This document shows positions 18,721 through 27,290 of a stretch of 64,000 nucleotides of DNA, one piece after another; position 1 is the stretch's first letter; each line of letters starts with the position of its first letter. This DNA is from PNON01 sp963757065. Lineage in GTDB: Bacteria > Chloroflexota > Anaerolineae > Anaerolineales > Anaerolineaceae. Made by a program: the position numbers and the translations under genes. Below the pieces are notes generated by a model. The model worked only from the letters and a program-made list of their open reading frames with translations. It was not told the origin of the DNA and did not search any database. The DNA is taken from assembly GCA_963757065.1 (NCBI GenBank), contig CAVWQC010000001.1, positions 186,001 to 250,000 of the forward strand, in the 5' to 3' direction.

Positions 18721-19527
18721 TTATTTCCCGCCTTTACTCAAATTCTTTTTGTAGAGCTCGGTTATGAAATTATAGTTTACGAGTTGTATATTCCTTGCCT
18801 GTAATTCCAGTTTCAATCTGGGGTCTATCAATACAGCTAATTCATACTCACGATCCCGGTTGTTGCTATCAGCAAGACCCCCGGGAGTAAAGTATCCGGG
18901 ATGGCAGCAAATTTCCATTATTCCGTCCCATGGTTTTTCCAGCAAATTAATAAAATCATCAATTGTGGATTGCGGATTACCATGAAAGGAGTCGCAAAAT
19001 ACCTTTGGCGCCATAGCATACGGATTCTTTCCCGCATACTGTCTGCCCCAGCGGACGGGTATCTGGTATTCCTCCGCAATCGTGATATAGATAGCCATGA
19101 TCTCATTAAGATGATGAAGTCCGAAGTGATAGTCAAGGTGGGATGGTTTTTGACCGGTAAGTTGAATAAACAGATCAACTTGGCTGCGAACTTCGTCCCT
19201 CAAGCTCATTAACTCATCACAGGTGAAACTATGGTCGATGTGATGATGAAATTCCCTTTCATTTAATTCGCGCATCAATTGGCCATGCGGACCGACCAAG
19301 TTCGGATCTGAATGGTGATTGTGAAGGTGAAACTCTGTTACAAAATCTATATGAACGCCGACTGGTAATCCCGCTTCAATAGCGTATACTAACGCCTGTT
19401 CAGCGAAAGGGCTGCATATGAGGATGGAAGTATCTGTTACGATACCATTTTTAAATGCCTCGATGATGCCTCTTGTCACTTCGGGAGAAATTCCGAAATC
19501 ATCAGCATTGACGATCAGGTATTTCAT
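18721..19527 (-). CDS. YdjC/ChbG-family carbohydrate deacetylase
   Basis: A 268-residue protein of the YdjC-like family (PF04794). The metal and catalytic landmarks are NADDFG at residues 7-12 and HIDFVTEFHLHNHHSD, then SHLDYHFGLHHL and CCHPGYFTPGG. Characterised ChbG removes the acetyl group from chitobiose and related N-acetyl sugars. Its start overlaps the PIG-L gene stop by 4 bp, so translation is coupled. It closes the sugar ABC operon, which suggests that an imported N-acetylated saccharide is deacetylated in the cytosol. Confidence 0.9.
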   Translation of the reverse strand: MKYLIVNADDFGISPEVTRGIIEAFKNGIVTDTSILICSPFAEQALVYAIEAGLPVGVHIDFVTEFHLHNHHSDPNLVGPHGQLMRELNEREFHHHIDHSFTCDELMSLRDEVRSQVDLFIQLTGQKPSHLDYHFGLHHLNEIMAIYITIAEEYQIPVRWGRQYAGKNPYAMAPKVFCDSFHGNPQSTIDDFINLLEKPWDGIMEICCHPGYFTPGGLADSNNRDREYELAVLIDPRLKLELQARNIQLVNYNFITELYKKNLSKGGK

Positions 19528-20237
19528 AGGTTTAGGTCAGTGCCATCCACTTTATAGAATGATTCTGCAAAATTCATATTATGATCTTCCCCATCTTTAT
19601 GGGCTTTTGAATGGATCATCTCAATAAATTGCAGCCGGTCAGCTTCGTTATGGATAAAATCATTCTGGCTGTGATGCGCCAGACGTGCTTCCGTTTTTAA
19701 GTCTAATGTTTCGGTAATATCAACCCAGTAGTTTGGTTCCTGGGGAGAAAAACAGTACATTTCTTGCGGATGCCAGGCCGCAGTACCTTCTAGGGTCAGC
19801 TCGGGGCAGATCCAGGGAAGATCCGCCAGCATGCGCGCTTCTGTGGCTGCGAATCCCACTGCACGATGATCCGGGTGAAATTCATAATGCTTCCAGGGGT
19901 CAAATGTGATAATCACATTCGGGCGTAACTGGCGATAAATTCGGATCAGCCGGTCACGCAATTCGGGCTGGTAAGCCAGTTTGCCGTCTTCATACCCAAG
20001 CCAGATGATCTCCTGCACCCCCAGAACGTGCTGAGATGCATATTGCTCTTCCTTGCGAAGATGGATGAGATTGGTGGGACTAATGGAGCAATCATGGCTC
20101 CCGCGATCTCCGCTGGTGCAAACGACAAGAGTTACCTGGTTTCCTGATTTTGTCAGGTGAGCTATTGTTCCTCCGCAATAAGATTCGGCATCATCCGGAT
20201 GTGCCACAACTACTACAACGTGAGTATCCTTTACCAT
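19524..20237 (-). CDS. PIG-L family N-deacetylase
   Basis: A 237-residue zinc-dependent de-N-acetylase of the PIG-L/LmbE family. The metal site is visible as AHPDDAE (residues 12-18) with a later HPDHRAVG, and FDPWKHYEFH contributes the third region. Characterised relatives deacetylate GlcNAc attached to phosphoinositol, malate (BshB) or diacetylchitobiose. The gene sits between the second permease (gap of one base) and the YdjC deacetylase (4-bp overlap), so its substrate is most likely the sugar brought in by this transporter; bacillithiol synthesis is an alternative but no bshA or bshC is in the window. Confidence 0.9.
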   Translation of the reverse strand: MVKDTHVVVVVAHPDDAESYCGGTIAHLTKSGNQVTLVVCTSGDRGSHDCSISPTNLIHLRKEEQYASQHVLGVQEIIWLGYEDGKLAYQPELRDRLIRIYRQLRPNVIITFDPWKHYEFHPDHRAVGFAATEARMLADLPWICPELTLEGTAAWHPQEMYCFSPQEPNYWVDITETLDLKTEARLAHHSQNDFIHNEADRLQFIEMIHSKAHKDGEDHNMNFAESFYKVDGTDLNL

Positions 20238-20238
20238 T

Positions 20239-21099
20239 TTATCCTTTTATCCCTGAAAAGCTGATGCCTTCGATGAATGTTTTTTGGGCCAGGAAGAATA
20301 TTATCACCATGGGTAACAAAGCAACTACTGATGCTGCCATCAAATATCCCCATTGAACAGAGTACGTACTTCTGAAAAAACTTAATCCCAGCGCGATTGT
20401 ATAGTTATCCTGATTGTGTAAGAAAACCAAAGGGTATAAAAAGTCATTCCAAACCCCCTGGAAATTAAAAATTGCAACTGCTGCCAGGGCAGGTTTAGCG
20501 TTAGGAACGATGATCTTCCACAAAATTTGCAGCCTATTCGCCCCATCGATCAAGGCCGCATCTTCAAGTTCTCGAGGAATGCACATAAAAAATTGTCGTA
20601 ATAGAAATATGTAAAAGGGGCTGCCAAAAAAGGCAGGAATGATCATGGGTAGGAATGAATCAACCCATCCCAATTTGCTGAAGATAATATAGATTGGGAT
20701 GATACGGACTGGCTCCACCAGCATCATGGTGGACAGCATCAGGATAAAAAAGAAATTTTTCCCGGGAGCTCTTAATCTGGCAAATCCATAAGCAATGATC
20801 GTACACGAAAGTAAGTTTCCGATAATCGCACCAAATGCTATGATGAGCGTATTCAGCGTATATTTAGCAAAAGGTATATAGGTAAGCGCTTCGGGATAAT
20901 TCTGCCAGTGGAAAGGATCCGGGATCCACCGTGGAGGAATTTCCATGATCTGCCCATTGGTCTTAAAAGATGAGGTTAGGGCGAATACCAATGGAAGCAA
21001 AAACATTAACGAACCAGCGATAAGCATGGCATAAACAACTGCATTCCAAAAACCTTTTCTCCAGTTCCCCGGTCGAGATTGAGATGATGAATATGCCAT
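20239..21099 (-). CDS. Sugar ABC transporter permease, MalG type
   Basis: About 286 residues from ATG 21099, one base after the MalF-type gene stop and preceded by GGAGACAG; the frame is open to 21138 but that part lies inside the upstream gene. Six membrane helices are evident. The EAA loop is recognisable (RELEDAALIDGANRLQILWKIIVP), with conserved glycine. It forms the channel with the partner permease for a carbohydrate taken up through the binding protein. No ATPase gene is in the operon, as is common for CUT1 systems that share one MsmK/UgpC-type ATPase. Confidence 0.93.
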   Translation of the reverse strand: MAYSSSQSRPGNWRKGFWNAVVYAMLIAGSLMFLLPLVFALTSSFKTNGQIMEIPPRWIPDPFHWQNYPEALTYIPFAKYTLNTLIIAFGAIIGNLLSCTIIAYGFARLRAPGKNFFFILMLSTMMLVEPVRIIPIYIIFSKLGWVDSFLPMIIPAFFGSPFYIFLLRQFFMCIPRELEDAALIDGANRLQILWKIIVPNAKPALAAVAIFNFQGVWNDFLYPLVFLHNQDNYTIALGLSFFRSTYSVQWGYLMAASVVALLPMVIIFFLAQKTFIEGISFSGIKG

Positions 21100-21100
21100 G

Positions 21101-22066
21101 TCAGTCTGTCTCCGATCGGTAAAATACCCATTTCCCACTGGTTTTGAAGATGATTATCGTCAGAACCAGAACCATGAGAAAAAGGATCCATGCCATGGCG
21201 GATGCATATCCCATTTCAAGCAGACTGAATGCCTTTTGATAAAGGTATAAGACGTAGAACAAAGTTGAATCCAATGGTCCGCCATTGGTTGCAATATAAA
21301 CATTTGTGAATGACTGGAAAGTCATGATCATCCCGAAGATCAGGTTAAACAATATGGAAGGAGTAAGTAACGGAAGAGTGATCTTCCAGAACCTGCTCCA
21401 GGTATTCGCGCCATCAATGGAAGCGGCTTCATGCAATTCCTTGGGGACATCCTGCAGCCCGGCCAGGTAAATTACCATGCTGCGTCCCACCTGGAAGATT
21501 GACATGAGGACAAGCGCCCATAAAGCCCACTTGGGATCAAGCAGCCACCTGGGTCCTTGAATACCAATAGTTTTTAAGAGGGTATTGATCAAGCCAACCT
21601 GTGGATTAAAGATCCACATCCACATGACAACGTAAGCCACACCAGTCAAGACTGAAGGCAAATAGAAAATGGTACGAAAAATACCTATTCCGCGTATTGG
21701 CCGGTTTAAAAGTAAGGCGATCAGTAAACCAAGTATGAGATCTAATGGGACGTAAGTGAAAGTATAAATTAAAGTTACTTTCAATGATTGCAAATATAAA
21801 GGATCTCTTGTGAAAATCTTTACATAATTCTGCAGCCCGATAAACTTGGGTGCGGTAAGCAGATCCCAATTGGTTAAACTAAAATAGAATGATGCAATGA
21901 CTGGTCCTAAATAAAATAGAATAAATCCGATGATCCATGGAGAAATACACAAATAAAAAGCCAGTGCTTCTTTGCGTTTCATAGTCCAACGAGGGAGTTT
22001 TTGGGCAGCTTGATTCTGCATGAAGTTTTCCGGTTCTAGATTGGGATTTTGAGAACTACCATTCAT
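21101..22066 (-). CDS. Sugar ABC transporter permease, MalF type
   Basis: A 321-residue permease with six membrane helices and an EAA loop, KELHEAASIDGANTWSRFWKITLP. It pairs with the MalG-type protein. The annotated ATG (22066) lies within the 3' arm of a 15-bp hairpin and has no Shine-Dalgarno of its own; an in-frame ATG at 22021 with GGAAAA upstream is an alternative start that would lose 15 polar residues. It is cotranscribed with the binding protein upstream, presumably at a lower level because of that hairpin. Confidence 0.92.
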   Translation of the reverse strand: MNGSSQNPNLEPENFMQNQAAQKLPRWTMKRKEALAFYLCISPWIIGFILFYLGPVIASFYFSLTNWDLLTAPKFIGLQNYVKIFTRDPLYLQSLKVTLIYTFTYVPLDLILGLLIALLLNRPIRGIGIFRTIFYLPSVLTGVAYVVMWMWIFNPQVGLINTLLKTIGIQGPRWLLDPKWALWALVLMSIFQVGRSMVIYLAGLQDVPKELHEAASIDGANTWSRFWKITLPLLTPSILFNLIFGMIMTFQSFTNVYIATNGGPLDSTLFYVLYLYQKAFSLLEMGYASAMAWILFLMVLVLTIIIFKTSGKWVFYRSETD

Positions 22067-22095
22067 GGAGCGCCTGTAATCAGGCGCTCCATGAA
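22062..22095 (-). promoter_or_regulatory. Intercistronic hairpin covering the permease start codon
   Basis: A perfect 15-bp inverted repeat (TTCATGGAGCGCCTG / CAGGCGCTCCATGAA) with a TAAT loop. It starts 11 bp after the binding-protein stop, and its 3' arm contains the MalF-type ATG. It lacks a T-run, so it is more likely an mRNA stabiliser and translation brake than a terminator. Such elements lower permease output relative to binding protein in other sugar operons (established principle; its action here is inferred). Confidence 0.75.
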
Positions 22096-22106
22096 AGAAA
22101 TATTTA

Positions 22107-23504
22107 CTATTGAGCCGCTAACTTCTCGTCTAACGCAGCTTGAGCATCTTTTGCAGCTTGAGCCATAACAGCCGCAACATCTGCTGTTGGATCGGTGAGG
22201 ACAGTTTGAAGGGCTTTGTTCAAAGCCGGGTCAGCAGTTGCACCCCAGAAATCGGTGAAGACATAAGCGCGAGGTTTTAAGAAATCAAGGCCTTTGATCC
22301 ATACGCCTTCAATCGGGTCGGTGTACATGCCAACTTCTTCAGCGGCTTTGGCTACTGGAGGAATCCCATGGAGTGCCCAGGTCTTTGAGCCTTCAGCACC
22401 GGCATAATAGCGCAGGAAGCGCCATACTGCTTCAGGATTCTTGGCAGTGGAGGAGATACCGAAACCGCCCCAGAATAGGACGTTTGCTTGTTCTTTACCT
22501 TTAGGTGCTGTTACCAAACCAAGGTCTATCTTTTCATTTGATTTTAGACCACCTTGTGGCCAACGTCCAAATACACGCATGGCTGCAGTACCATTTTCAA
22601 ACTCAGGATTTCCGCCAGCCCACTGGTTGAAATCAGCAGGCGGGGGTGCTACTTTGTATTTATTATAAAGATCGGCAAAGAATTGAACAGCCGCCACGGT
22701 TTCTGGTGAATCCATGTAACCCACATAGCTCTTTCCATCATCACTGATCAATTGACCACCGGCTGCAGCCACCCAGTATTCAAAACCGGTTGTCCAGTTG
22801 GCGGTTAATTGAACTCCCCAAACTTCTGGAACGCCATCACTGTTTTCATCGATGGTCAAATCCTGGGCTGTCTTCAGGAAATCTTCCCAGGTCCAGTTTT
22901 CGTTCGGGTATGCAACTTTGTATTTATCAAAGATCTTTTTATTGTAATAAACTGAGATGGTTGAAAAATCTTTGGGCAGGAAGTATTGAACACCTTTATA
23001 TTGACCGGGTTCGATCATCCCAGGCAGGTAAATGCTTGTATCCAATGGATATTGACCTTTGATGAAGTCATCCAATGGGATAACAGCACCTTTGGACACA
23101 AAATTCGGAACAGCATCATCACCGATCTGCATGATATCGGGGGCATCACCGGAAGCAATTTGAGTAAACAGACGGGCATAATAATCGCTGCCTGCAACTG
23201 CTTCCAATTGAACAATGATATCCGGGTTTTCTTTTTCGAACGCAGCAATGATCTGTTGGTGAGGATTTAATCCTTCACCGCTGTCGCCTGATCCCAGCCG
23301 TATGACTGTTACAGCGCCTTCGGCTTTTGGTTCAGGTGTGGCTGTGACAACTACTTCCTTCACAACTTCTTTATTGACAATCTGAGTGATTACCTGTGGT
23401 TCCACTGGTTCAGCTGCAGGTGCAGGTGCAGCACATCCTGCTACCATTGTTGCCAGGATGATCAGAATAACAGGTAATGTCCATAACCGTCGAAAGGTAC
23501 TCAT
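22107..23504 (-). CDS. Sugar ABC transporter substrate-binding lipoprotein
   Basis: A 465-residue extracytoplasmic solute-binding protein (family 1, CUT1 type). The signal peptide ends in a lipobox VAGC, so it is anchored through Cys24. After an Ala/Pro-rich linker the mature domain begins with VTVIRLGSGDSGEG and includes FEKENPDIIVQLEAV, a common opening of this family. AAGGAG precedes the ATG. The sugar is unknown, but the downstream PIG-L and YdjC deacetylases point to an N-acetylated oligosaccharide such as chitobiose or a peptidoglycan fragment. A terminator of the neighbouring ATPase lies 120 bp upstream. Confidence 0.93.
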   Translation of the reverse strand: MSTFRRLWTLPVILIILATMVAGCAAPAPAAEPVEPQVITQIVNKEVVKEVVVTATPEPKAEGAVTVIRLGSGDSGEGLNPHQQIIAAFEKENPDIIVQLEAVAGSDYYARLFTQIASGDAPDIMQIGDDAVPNFVSKGAVIPLDDFIKGQYPLDTSIYLPGMIEPGQYKGVQYFLPKDFSTISVYYNKKIFDKYKVAYPNENWTWEDFLKTAQDLTIDENSDGVPEVWGVQLTANWTTGFEYWVAAAGGQLISDDGKSYVGYMDSPETVAAVQFFADLYNKYKVAPPPADFNQWAGGNPEFENGTAAMRVFGRWPQGGLKSNEKIDLGLVTAPKGKEQANVLFWGGFGISSTAKNPEAVWRFLRYYAGAEGSKTWALHGIPPVAKAAEEVGMYTDPIEGVWIKGLDFLKPRAYVFTDFWGATADPALNKALQTVLTDPTADVAAVMAQAAKDAQAALDEKLAAQ

Positions 23505-23628
23505 AGATGCTTCTCCTTATTTGAATAGTTGTTTTATTTATCTTCAAAACCATAAAACTGCTGATCTATTCTGGATCTCACCTCCTTAGTACTATCATTG
23601 CCATTCTATTATATATATCTACTAAAAA

Positions 23629-23655
23629 CCCGGTTTGATCAATTATCAAACCGGG
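23629..23655 (-). terminator. Intrinsic terminator of the P1B ATPase gene
   Basis: A perfect 11-bp stem (CCCGGTTTGAT / ATCAAACCGGG) with a five-base loop, followed on the minus strand by TTTTTAG. It ends the ATPase transcript 12 bp past its stop and insulates the downstream sugar operon. Confidence 0.9.
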
Positions 23656-23666
23656 AAAATAGCCGT

Positions 23667-25604
23667 TTAACCTCTTTCTAATTTATAGTTCACTAATCGT
23701 GCTGAATTGGCCAGGACTGGCACGGACGATCCTTCGTGGATCAATGCGCCAATAACCGGGCCAATCACTCCAAAAGATCCAAGGAAAACCGAGATCAAAT
23801 TGACGCTCATGGAGAAGATCACATTAGCCCGGATCACTTTTAATGCTTTTCGGGAAAGACCAATGATCTGGGGCAGACGTTCTATTTCGTCAGCCATTAA
23901 GCCTATCTCAGCTGTTTCTAACGCAACGTCAGTACCGCCCATTCCCATGGCCACACCAATGTCTGCTGCTGCCAGGGCGGGAGCATCATTTACTCCGTCA
24001 CCCGCGAACATGACTTTGTGACCTTCAGCCTGAAGATCGCGGATGATCTTTAATTTATCTTGAGGTAATACCTGGGAGTAGAAGCGGTCAATTCCCATTT
24101 CCTTTGCAGTTCTTGCAGCAGAATACGGGTTATCTCCGGTGATCATGATCACTTGTTTTATTCCCATCTTTTTCAGCTCATCCACAGCTCGTTTCGCCTC
24201 CGGTCTGGGTTGGTCCACCAGGGAAATAAATCCAGCTACGGAGTCATTAAGCCCAATTGTGATCACGATCTGTCCTGATTTTTCAAGCGACTGCATTTGG
24301 TTTTCCATGGATTCAGTCCATGCAAACCCGTTTTCCATTAACAAAGAGCGGGTCCCTACAACCATTTTTCCTTTGGATGTATTTGCTTGCACCCCAAAAC
24401 CCGGTTGAACTTTAAAATCAGTGGGTTCTTCCAATGATATTGATTTTAAGCTACACGCTTCCACAATCGCTCTTCCAATGGGGTGCTCGCTGAATCTTTC
24501 CACGGAACCGGCAAGTTTTAACAATGCATCGCCATCGATCCCGTTCAATGAAATAACTTCCTGGACTATGGGTTTACCGATGGTCAGAGTGCCGGTTTTA
24601 TCCAATGCTACAACATCCACTTTTCCAGCCATTTCGATCGACGAGCCGGCTTTTACAAGAATTCCTTTTTTGGCAGCATTGCCTATGGCTGCCACTACCG
24701 CAGTTGGCGTAGCTAAAACAAGTGCACATGGACAAACAACTACCAGAACAGTGATGGATCGGATGACATCCCTCGTGAAAACATACACGAGTATGGCGAT
24801 TACAAAAGTAACTGGTACCAGAATGCGGGCGTACTGGTTGGCAATACGCTGGACAGGTGCCTGTGAAGCCTGGGCATCTTTCACCAATTTGACAATTTGC
24901 CCCAGGGTCGTGTTTTCTCCCAACCGGGATACCTTTACTTCAAGGACACCCATGTCGTTCATGGTACCCGCAAAAACTTCGTCACCGGGATTCTTGTCCA
25001 CAGGGATAGATTCTCCGGTAATCGCTGATTGGTTAACACAACTGGTCCCGCGTGATACTACGCCATCCACGCCAAAGCGCTCTCCTGCATGCACCAGGAC
25101 GGTTTCATCCAATTTCAACTGGTCAATTGGAATGACGATCTCATTTCCATCGCGGCGAACAGTAATGGTTGATGGAATCAAGCTCGCCAGATCCTTTAAT
25201 GCATTATCGGCGCGCGCAATGGTAAAGTTCTCAAGCCACTCTCCAACAGACATCATAAAAACAACCAATGCGGCAGCGCTATATTCTTTTACGATGATTG
25301 CGGCAATAACTGCAACAGATGCCATTACTCCGGCTGTAATATCACGCTTAACAAAGACCTGGCGTGCGGTAAAAATAAACAACGGAATGCCACCTAACAA
25401 GGCAGAAGCCAGATATAGCAATTTTCCGGGTGCCAGTTGCCCGAATATATTTGTCACCACAAAACCGGCAATTAATAAGAGAGCATTACCAAAAGTTAAT
25501 AAGGTGTCACGGGACAACAAAAAGTCCCTGTATCTTACAAAAAATGTTTGTTTTTGAACCCTGCAATCAGGGCAATTTTGTAGTACGGTAGAATCTAATG
25601 CCAT
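23667..25604 (-). CDS. P1B-type heavy-metal-translocating ATPase
   Basis: A 645-residue metal exporter with all P-type landmarks: TGES at 197-200, the membrane metal site CPC at 291-293, the phosphorylated Asp335 in DKTGT, and TGDN and GDGVNDAPAL near the end of the cytosolic part. There is no N-terminal HMA domain, only a CPDC motif at 11-14. The last helix region has HEGSS rather than the classic Cu(I) YN/MxxSS pattern, so membrane residues alone do not settle the metal; Zn, Cd, Co or Cu are possible. A CsoR-like operator overlaps its promoter, which favours control by the CsoR encoded 5 kb downstream. AAAGGAG precedes the ATG. Confidence 0.92.
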   Translation of the reverse strand: MALDSTVLQNCPDCRVQKQTFFVRYRDFLLSRDTLLTFGNALLLIAGFVVTNIFGQLAPGKLLYLASALLGGIPLFIFTARQVFVKRDITAGVMASVAVIAAIIVKEYSAAALVVFMMSVGEWLENFTIARADNALKDLASLIPSTITVRRDGNEIVIPIDQLKLDETVLVHAGERFGVDGVVSRGTSCVNQSAITGESIPVDKNPGDEVFAGTMNDMGVLEVKVSRLGENTTLGQIVKLVKDAQASQAPVQRIANQYARILVPVTFVIAILVYVFTRDVIRSITVLVVVCPCALVLATPTAVVAAIGNAAKKGILVKAGSSIEMAGKVDVVALDKTGTLTIGKPIVQEVISLNGIDGDALLKLAGSVERFSEHPIGRAIVEACSLKSISLEEPTDFKVQPGFGVQANTSKGKMVVGTRSLLMENGFAWTESMENQMQSLEKSGQIVITIGLNDSVAGFISLVDQPRPEAKRAVDELKKMGIKQVIMITGDNPYSAARTAKEMGIDRFYSQVLPQDKLKIIRDLQAEGHKVMFAGDGVNDAPALAAADIGVAMGMGGTDVALETAEIGLMADEIERLPQIIGLSRKALKVIRANVIFSMSVNLISVFLGSFGVIGPVIGALIHEGSSVPVLANSARLVNYKLERG

Positions 25605-25625
25605 TAAGAACTCCTTTATTATTTA

Positions 25626-25651
25626 TATCCCCTATGGGGGGTTAGGGGATA
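25626..25651 (-). promoter_or_regulatory. CsoR-like operator in the P1B ATPase promoter
   Basis: An imperfect palindrome in which TATCCCC at 25626-25632 mirrors GGGGATA at 25645-25651, with a core CCCC-TAT-GGGG at 25629-25639 and a run of six G. AT flanks around a G/C tract are the hallmark of CsoR/RcnR operators. The site begins six bases downstream of the predicted -10 element and so covers the transcription start. Confidence 0.7.
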
Positions 25652-25656
25652 ATTCA

Positions 25657-25684
25657 ATTATAACAAAATATTCTCGAAATACAA
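25657..25684 (-). promoter_or_regulatory. Sigma70-type promoter of the P1B ATPase gene
   Basis: On the minus strand TTGTAT (25679-25684) and TATAAT (25657-25662) are separated by 16 bp. The predicted start falls within the CsoR-like palindrome, and the gene begins about 50 bp further on with a strong ribosome site. Confidence 0.7.
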
Positions 25685-25772
25685 TATGACTTTTTAGTGA
25701 ATTTTTGATGTGATGGTGGTATTATTTCCCGCATTGTAATAATTTACCCGGAAGCATTCCCATCGAGGATTT

Positions 25773-27014
25773 ATGACCAATCAGTCCGAAAAACCAACCA
25801 GGGATAATATTCTTAAAATAGTTATTCAATTCTTTGGTCTAAAGAAAAGTCTGGCTGCCATGTTGACCATGGTGATACTGGTCGGCCTGGGAGAAAAAAT
25901 GGCTGAGCGGTTCCTGCCCATTTATATCCTGGCGCTGGGCGGTTCCACAATAATTGTTGGTGTCCTCAACGGAATTGACAACCTGCTTTCTGCGCTTTAT
26001 TCTTTTCCGGGGGGTTATATTGCAGATCGATTTGGCTATAAAAAAGCATTAGCAATTTTCAATATAGTGGCAATCTTCGGATATTTGATCGTTATCATCA
26101 TCCCATCCTGGCCTGCAGTACTGGTGGCTGCCATCTTTTTCTTATCCTGGACGTCGTTATCACTCCCGGCAACGATGAGCCTTGTCAACCATGTAATGCC
26201 GAATAATAAACGCACCATGGGAGTGACTTTAAACTCCATCGTGAAACGCCTTCCAATGGCGCTTGGCCCGCTTTTGGGTGGATATATGATCTATTTATAT
26301 GGGGAGAGGGATGGAGTTCGTATTGCGTTCGGGATTGCTCTACTCTTGGCTGTAATTGCATTGATACTACAACAATGGATGATCCAGGATTTTGTTCCTG
26401 CCCAAAAGGCGGAGAGTAATCCCCTTAAATTAATGAGATTTATGTCGCCCGACCTCCGCAATTTGCTTGTGTCGGATATACTGGTGCGTTTTGCCGAGCA
26501 GATCCCTTATGCTTTTGTTGTCATCTGGGCTATGAAGAATGTGGGAGTGTCATCCGTCCAATTCGGGGTACTCACCACCATAGAAATGATCACAGCCGTA
26601 TTAATTTATATACCCGTCGCATACCTTGCAGATAGATCCACCAAGAAGCCGTTTGTCTTAATCACATTCTGCTTCTTTGCGGCATTCCCAATTGCGGTTT
26701 ATTTTTCTCAAAGTTTTACGCTGCTCATTTTTGCTTTTATCCTCAGAGGGTTTAAAGAGTTCGGTGAGCCTACCCGTAAAGCTCTTATTATGGATCTTGC
26801 CCCTGAAGATAAAAAAGCCGGTATGTTCGGGTTGTATTATTTATTACGGGATGTGATCGTTGCGGTTGCTGCGGTTGGTGGAGCTTTTCTCTGGAATATT
26901 TCGCCATTCACCAATTTCGCGGTAGCAACAGGTTTCGGAATTCTCGGTGTTATTTATTTCGCGGCCTTTGGCAAGGATATGGGAAAATCCGTCAAAAAGG
27001 AAGTTGCTGTTTAG
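25773..27014 (+). CDS. Major facilitator superfamily transporter
   Basis: A 413-residue, twelve-helix MFS protein. Motif A-like loops are seen after helix 2 (GGYIADRFGYKKAL) and its counterpart in the second half (YLADRSTKKPFV). It resembles the DHA-type antiporters used for efflux, but the substrate cannot be read from sequence. It is divergent from the P1B ATPase with a 168-bp shared spacer, so regulation by the CsoR-like operator there is conceivable, although that site lies on the ATPase side. A large stem-loop follows the gene. Confidence 0.88.
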   Translation: MTNQSEKPTRDNILKIVIQFFGLKKSLAAMLTMVILVGLGEKMAERFLPIYILALGGSTIIVGVLNGIDNLLSALYSFPGGYIADRFGYKKALAIFNIVAIFGYLIVIIIPSWPAVLVAAIFFLSWTSLSLPATMSLVNHVMPNNKRTMGVTLNSIVKRLPMALGPLLGGYMIYLYGERDGVRIAFGIALLLAVIALILQQWMIQDFVPAQKAESNPLKLMRFMSPDLRNLLVSDILVRFAEQIPYAFVVIWAMKNVGVSSVQFGVLTTIEMITAVLIYIPVAYLADRSTKKPFVLITFCFFAAFPIAVYFSQSFTLLIFAFILRGFKEFGEPTRKALIMDLAPEDKKAGMFGLYYLLRDVIVAVAAVGGAFLWNISPFTNFAVATGFGILGVIYFAAFGKDMGKSVKKEVAV

Positions 27015-27057
27015 TTCAGTTAATTAATTGCTTTAGGACGGCTTGTACATTTTAATA

Positions 27058-27099
27058 ATATTCCCTTGCATAGGCAGAACCACCTTCGCAAGGGAATAT
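27058..27099. terminator. Long stem-loop between convergent genes
   Basis: A perfect 12-bp inverted repeat (ATATTCCCTTGC / GCAAGGGAATAT) with an 18-base loop, between the MFS gene (plus) and ccmD (minus). There is no long T-run on either strand; a bidirectional terminator is the best guess. Confidence 0.55.
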
Positions 27100-27135
27100 C
27101 GTTACTTGGTGATAAGTAGATTTTATTGAAGATAA

Positions 27136-27277
27136 TTACTTGTCTTCCAGCATTTTCTTCACAGCAAGAAGTTTCTTCCAGCGTAAATACAGGCTAACTA
27201 ACATATCCAATTAATCCGATAAAAATTACTGCATATCCTGCAACAAAGTATTGAACTGTCTGAGCGGGTTCGTCCAT
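27136..27277 (-). pseudogene. ccmD: ccmD, disrupted by a 4-bp tandem duplication
   Basis: From ATG 27277, 14 bp past ccmC, the frame reads MDEPAQTVQYFVAGYAVIF and then hits TAG at 27194-27196. The break is a doubled TAAC (27195-27198 and 27199-27202; GTTAGTTA on the coding strand). Deleting one copy gives a continuous 45-residue protein with one membrane helix and a basic-then-charged tail (YLRWKKLLAVKKMLEDK), ending at 27136, which is the exact architecture of CcmD. CcmD releases holo-CcmE from CcmABC. The gene is either a recent slippage mutant or an assembly error. Confidence 0.75.
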
Positions 27278-27290
27278 TCGGTCCTTCTTC

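Noticed and set aside
24421..25557. A 378-codon open frame on the plus strand opposite the P1B ATPase.
   Set aside because: The minus strand carries every P-type ATPase motif over the same bases. The antisense frame has no recognisable domain or ribosome site and is a compositional shadow.
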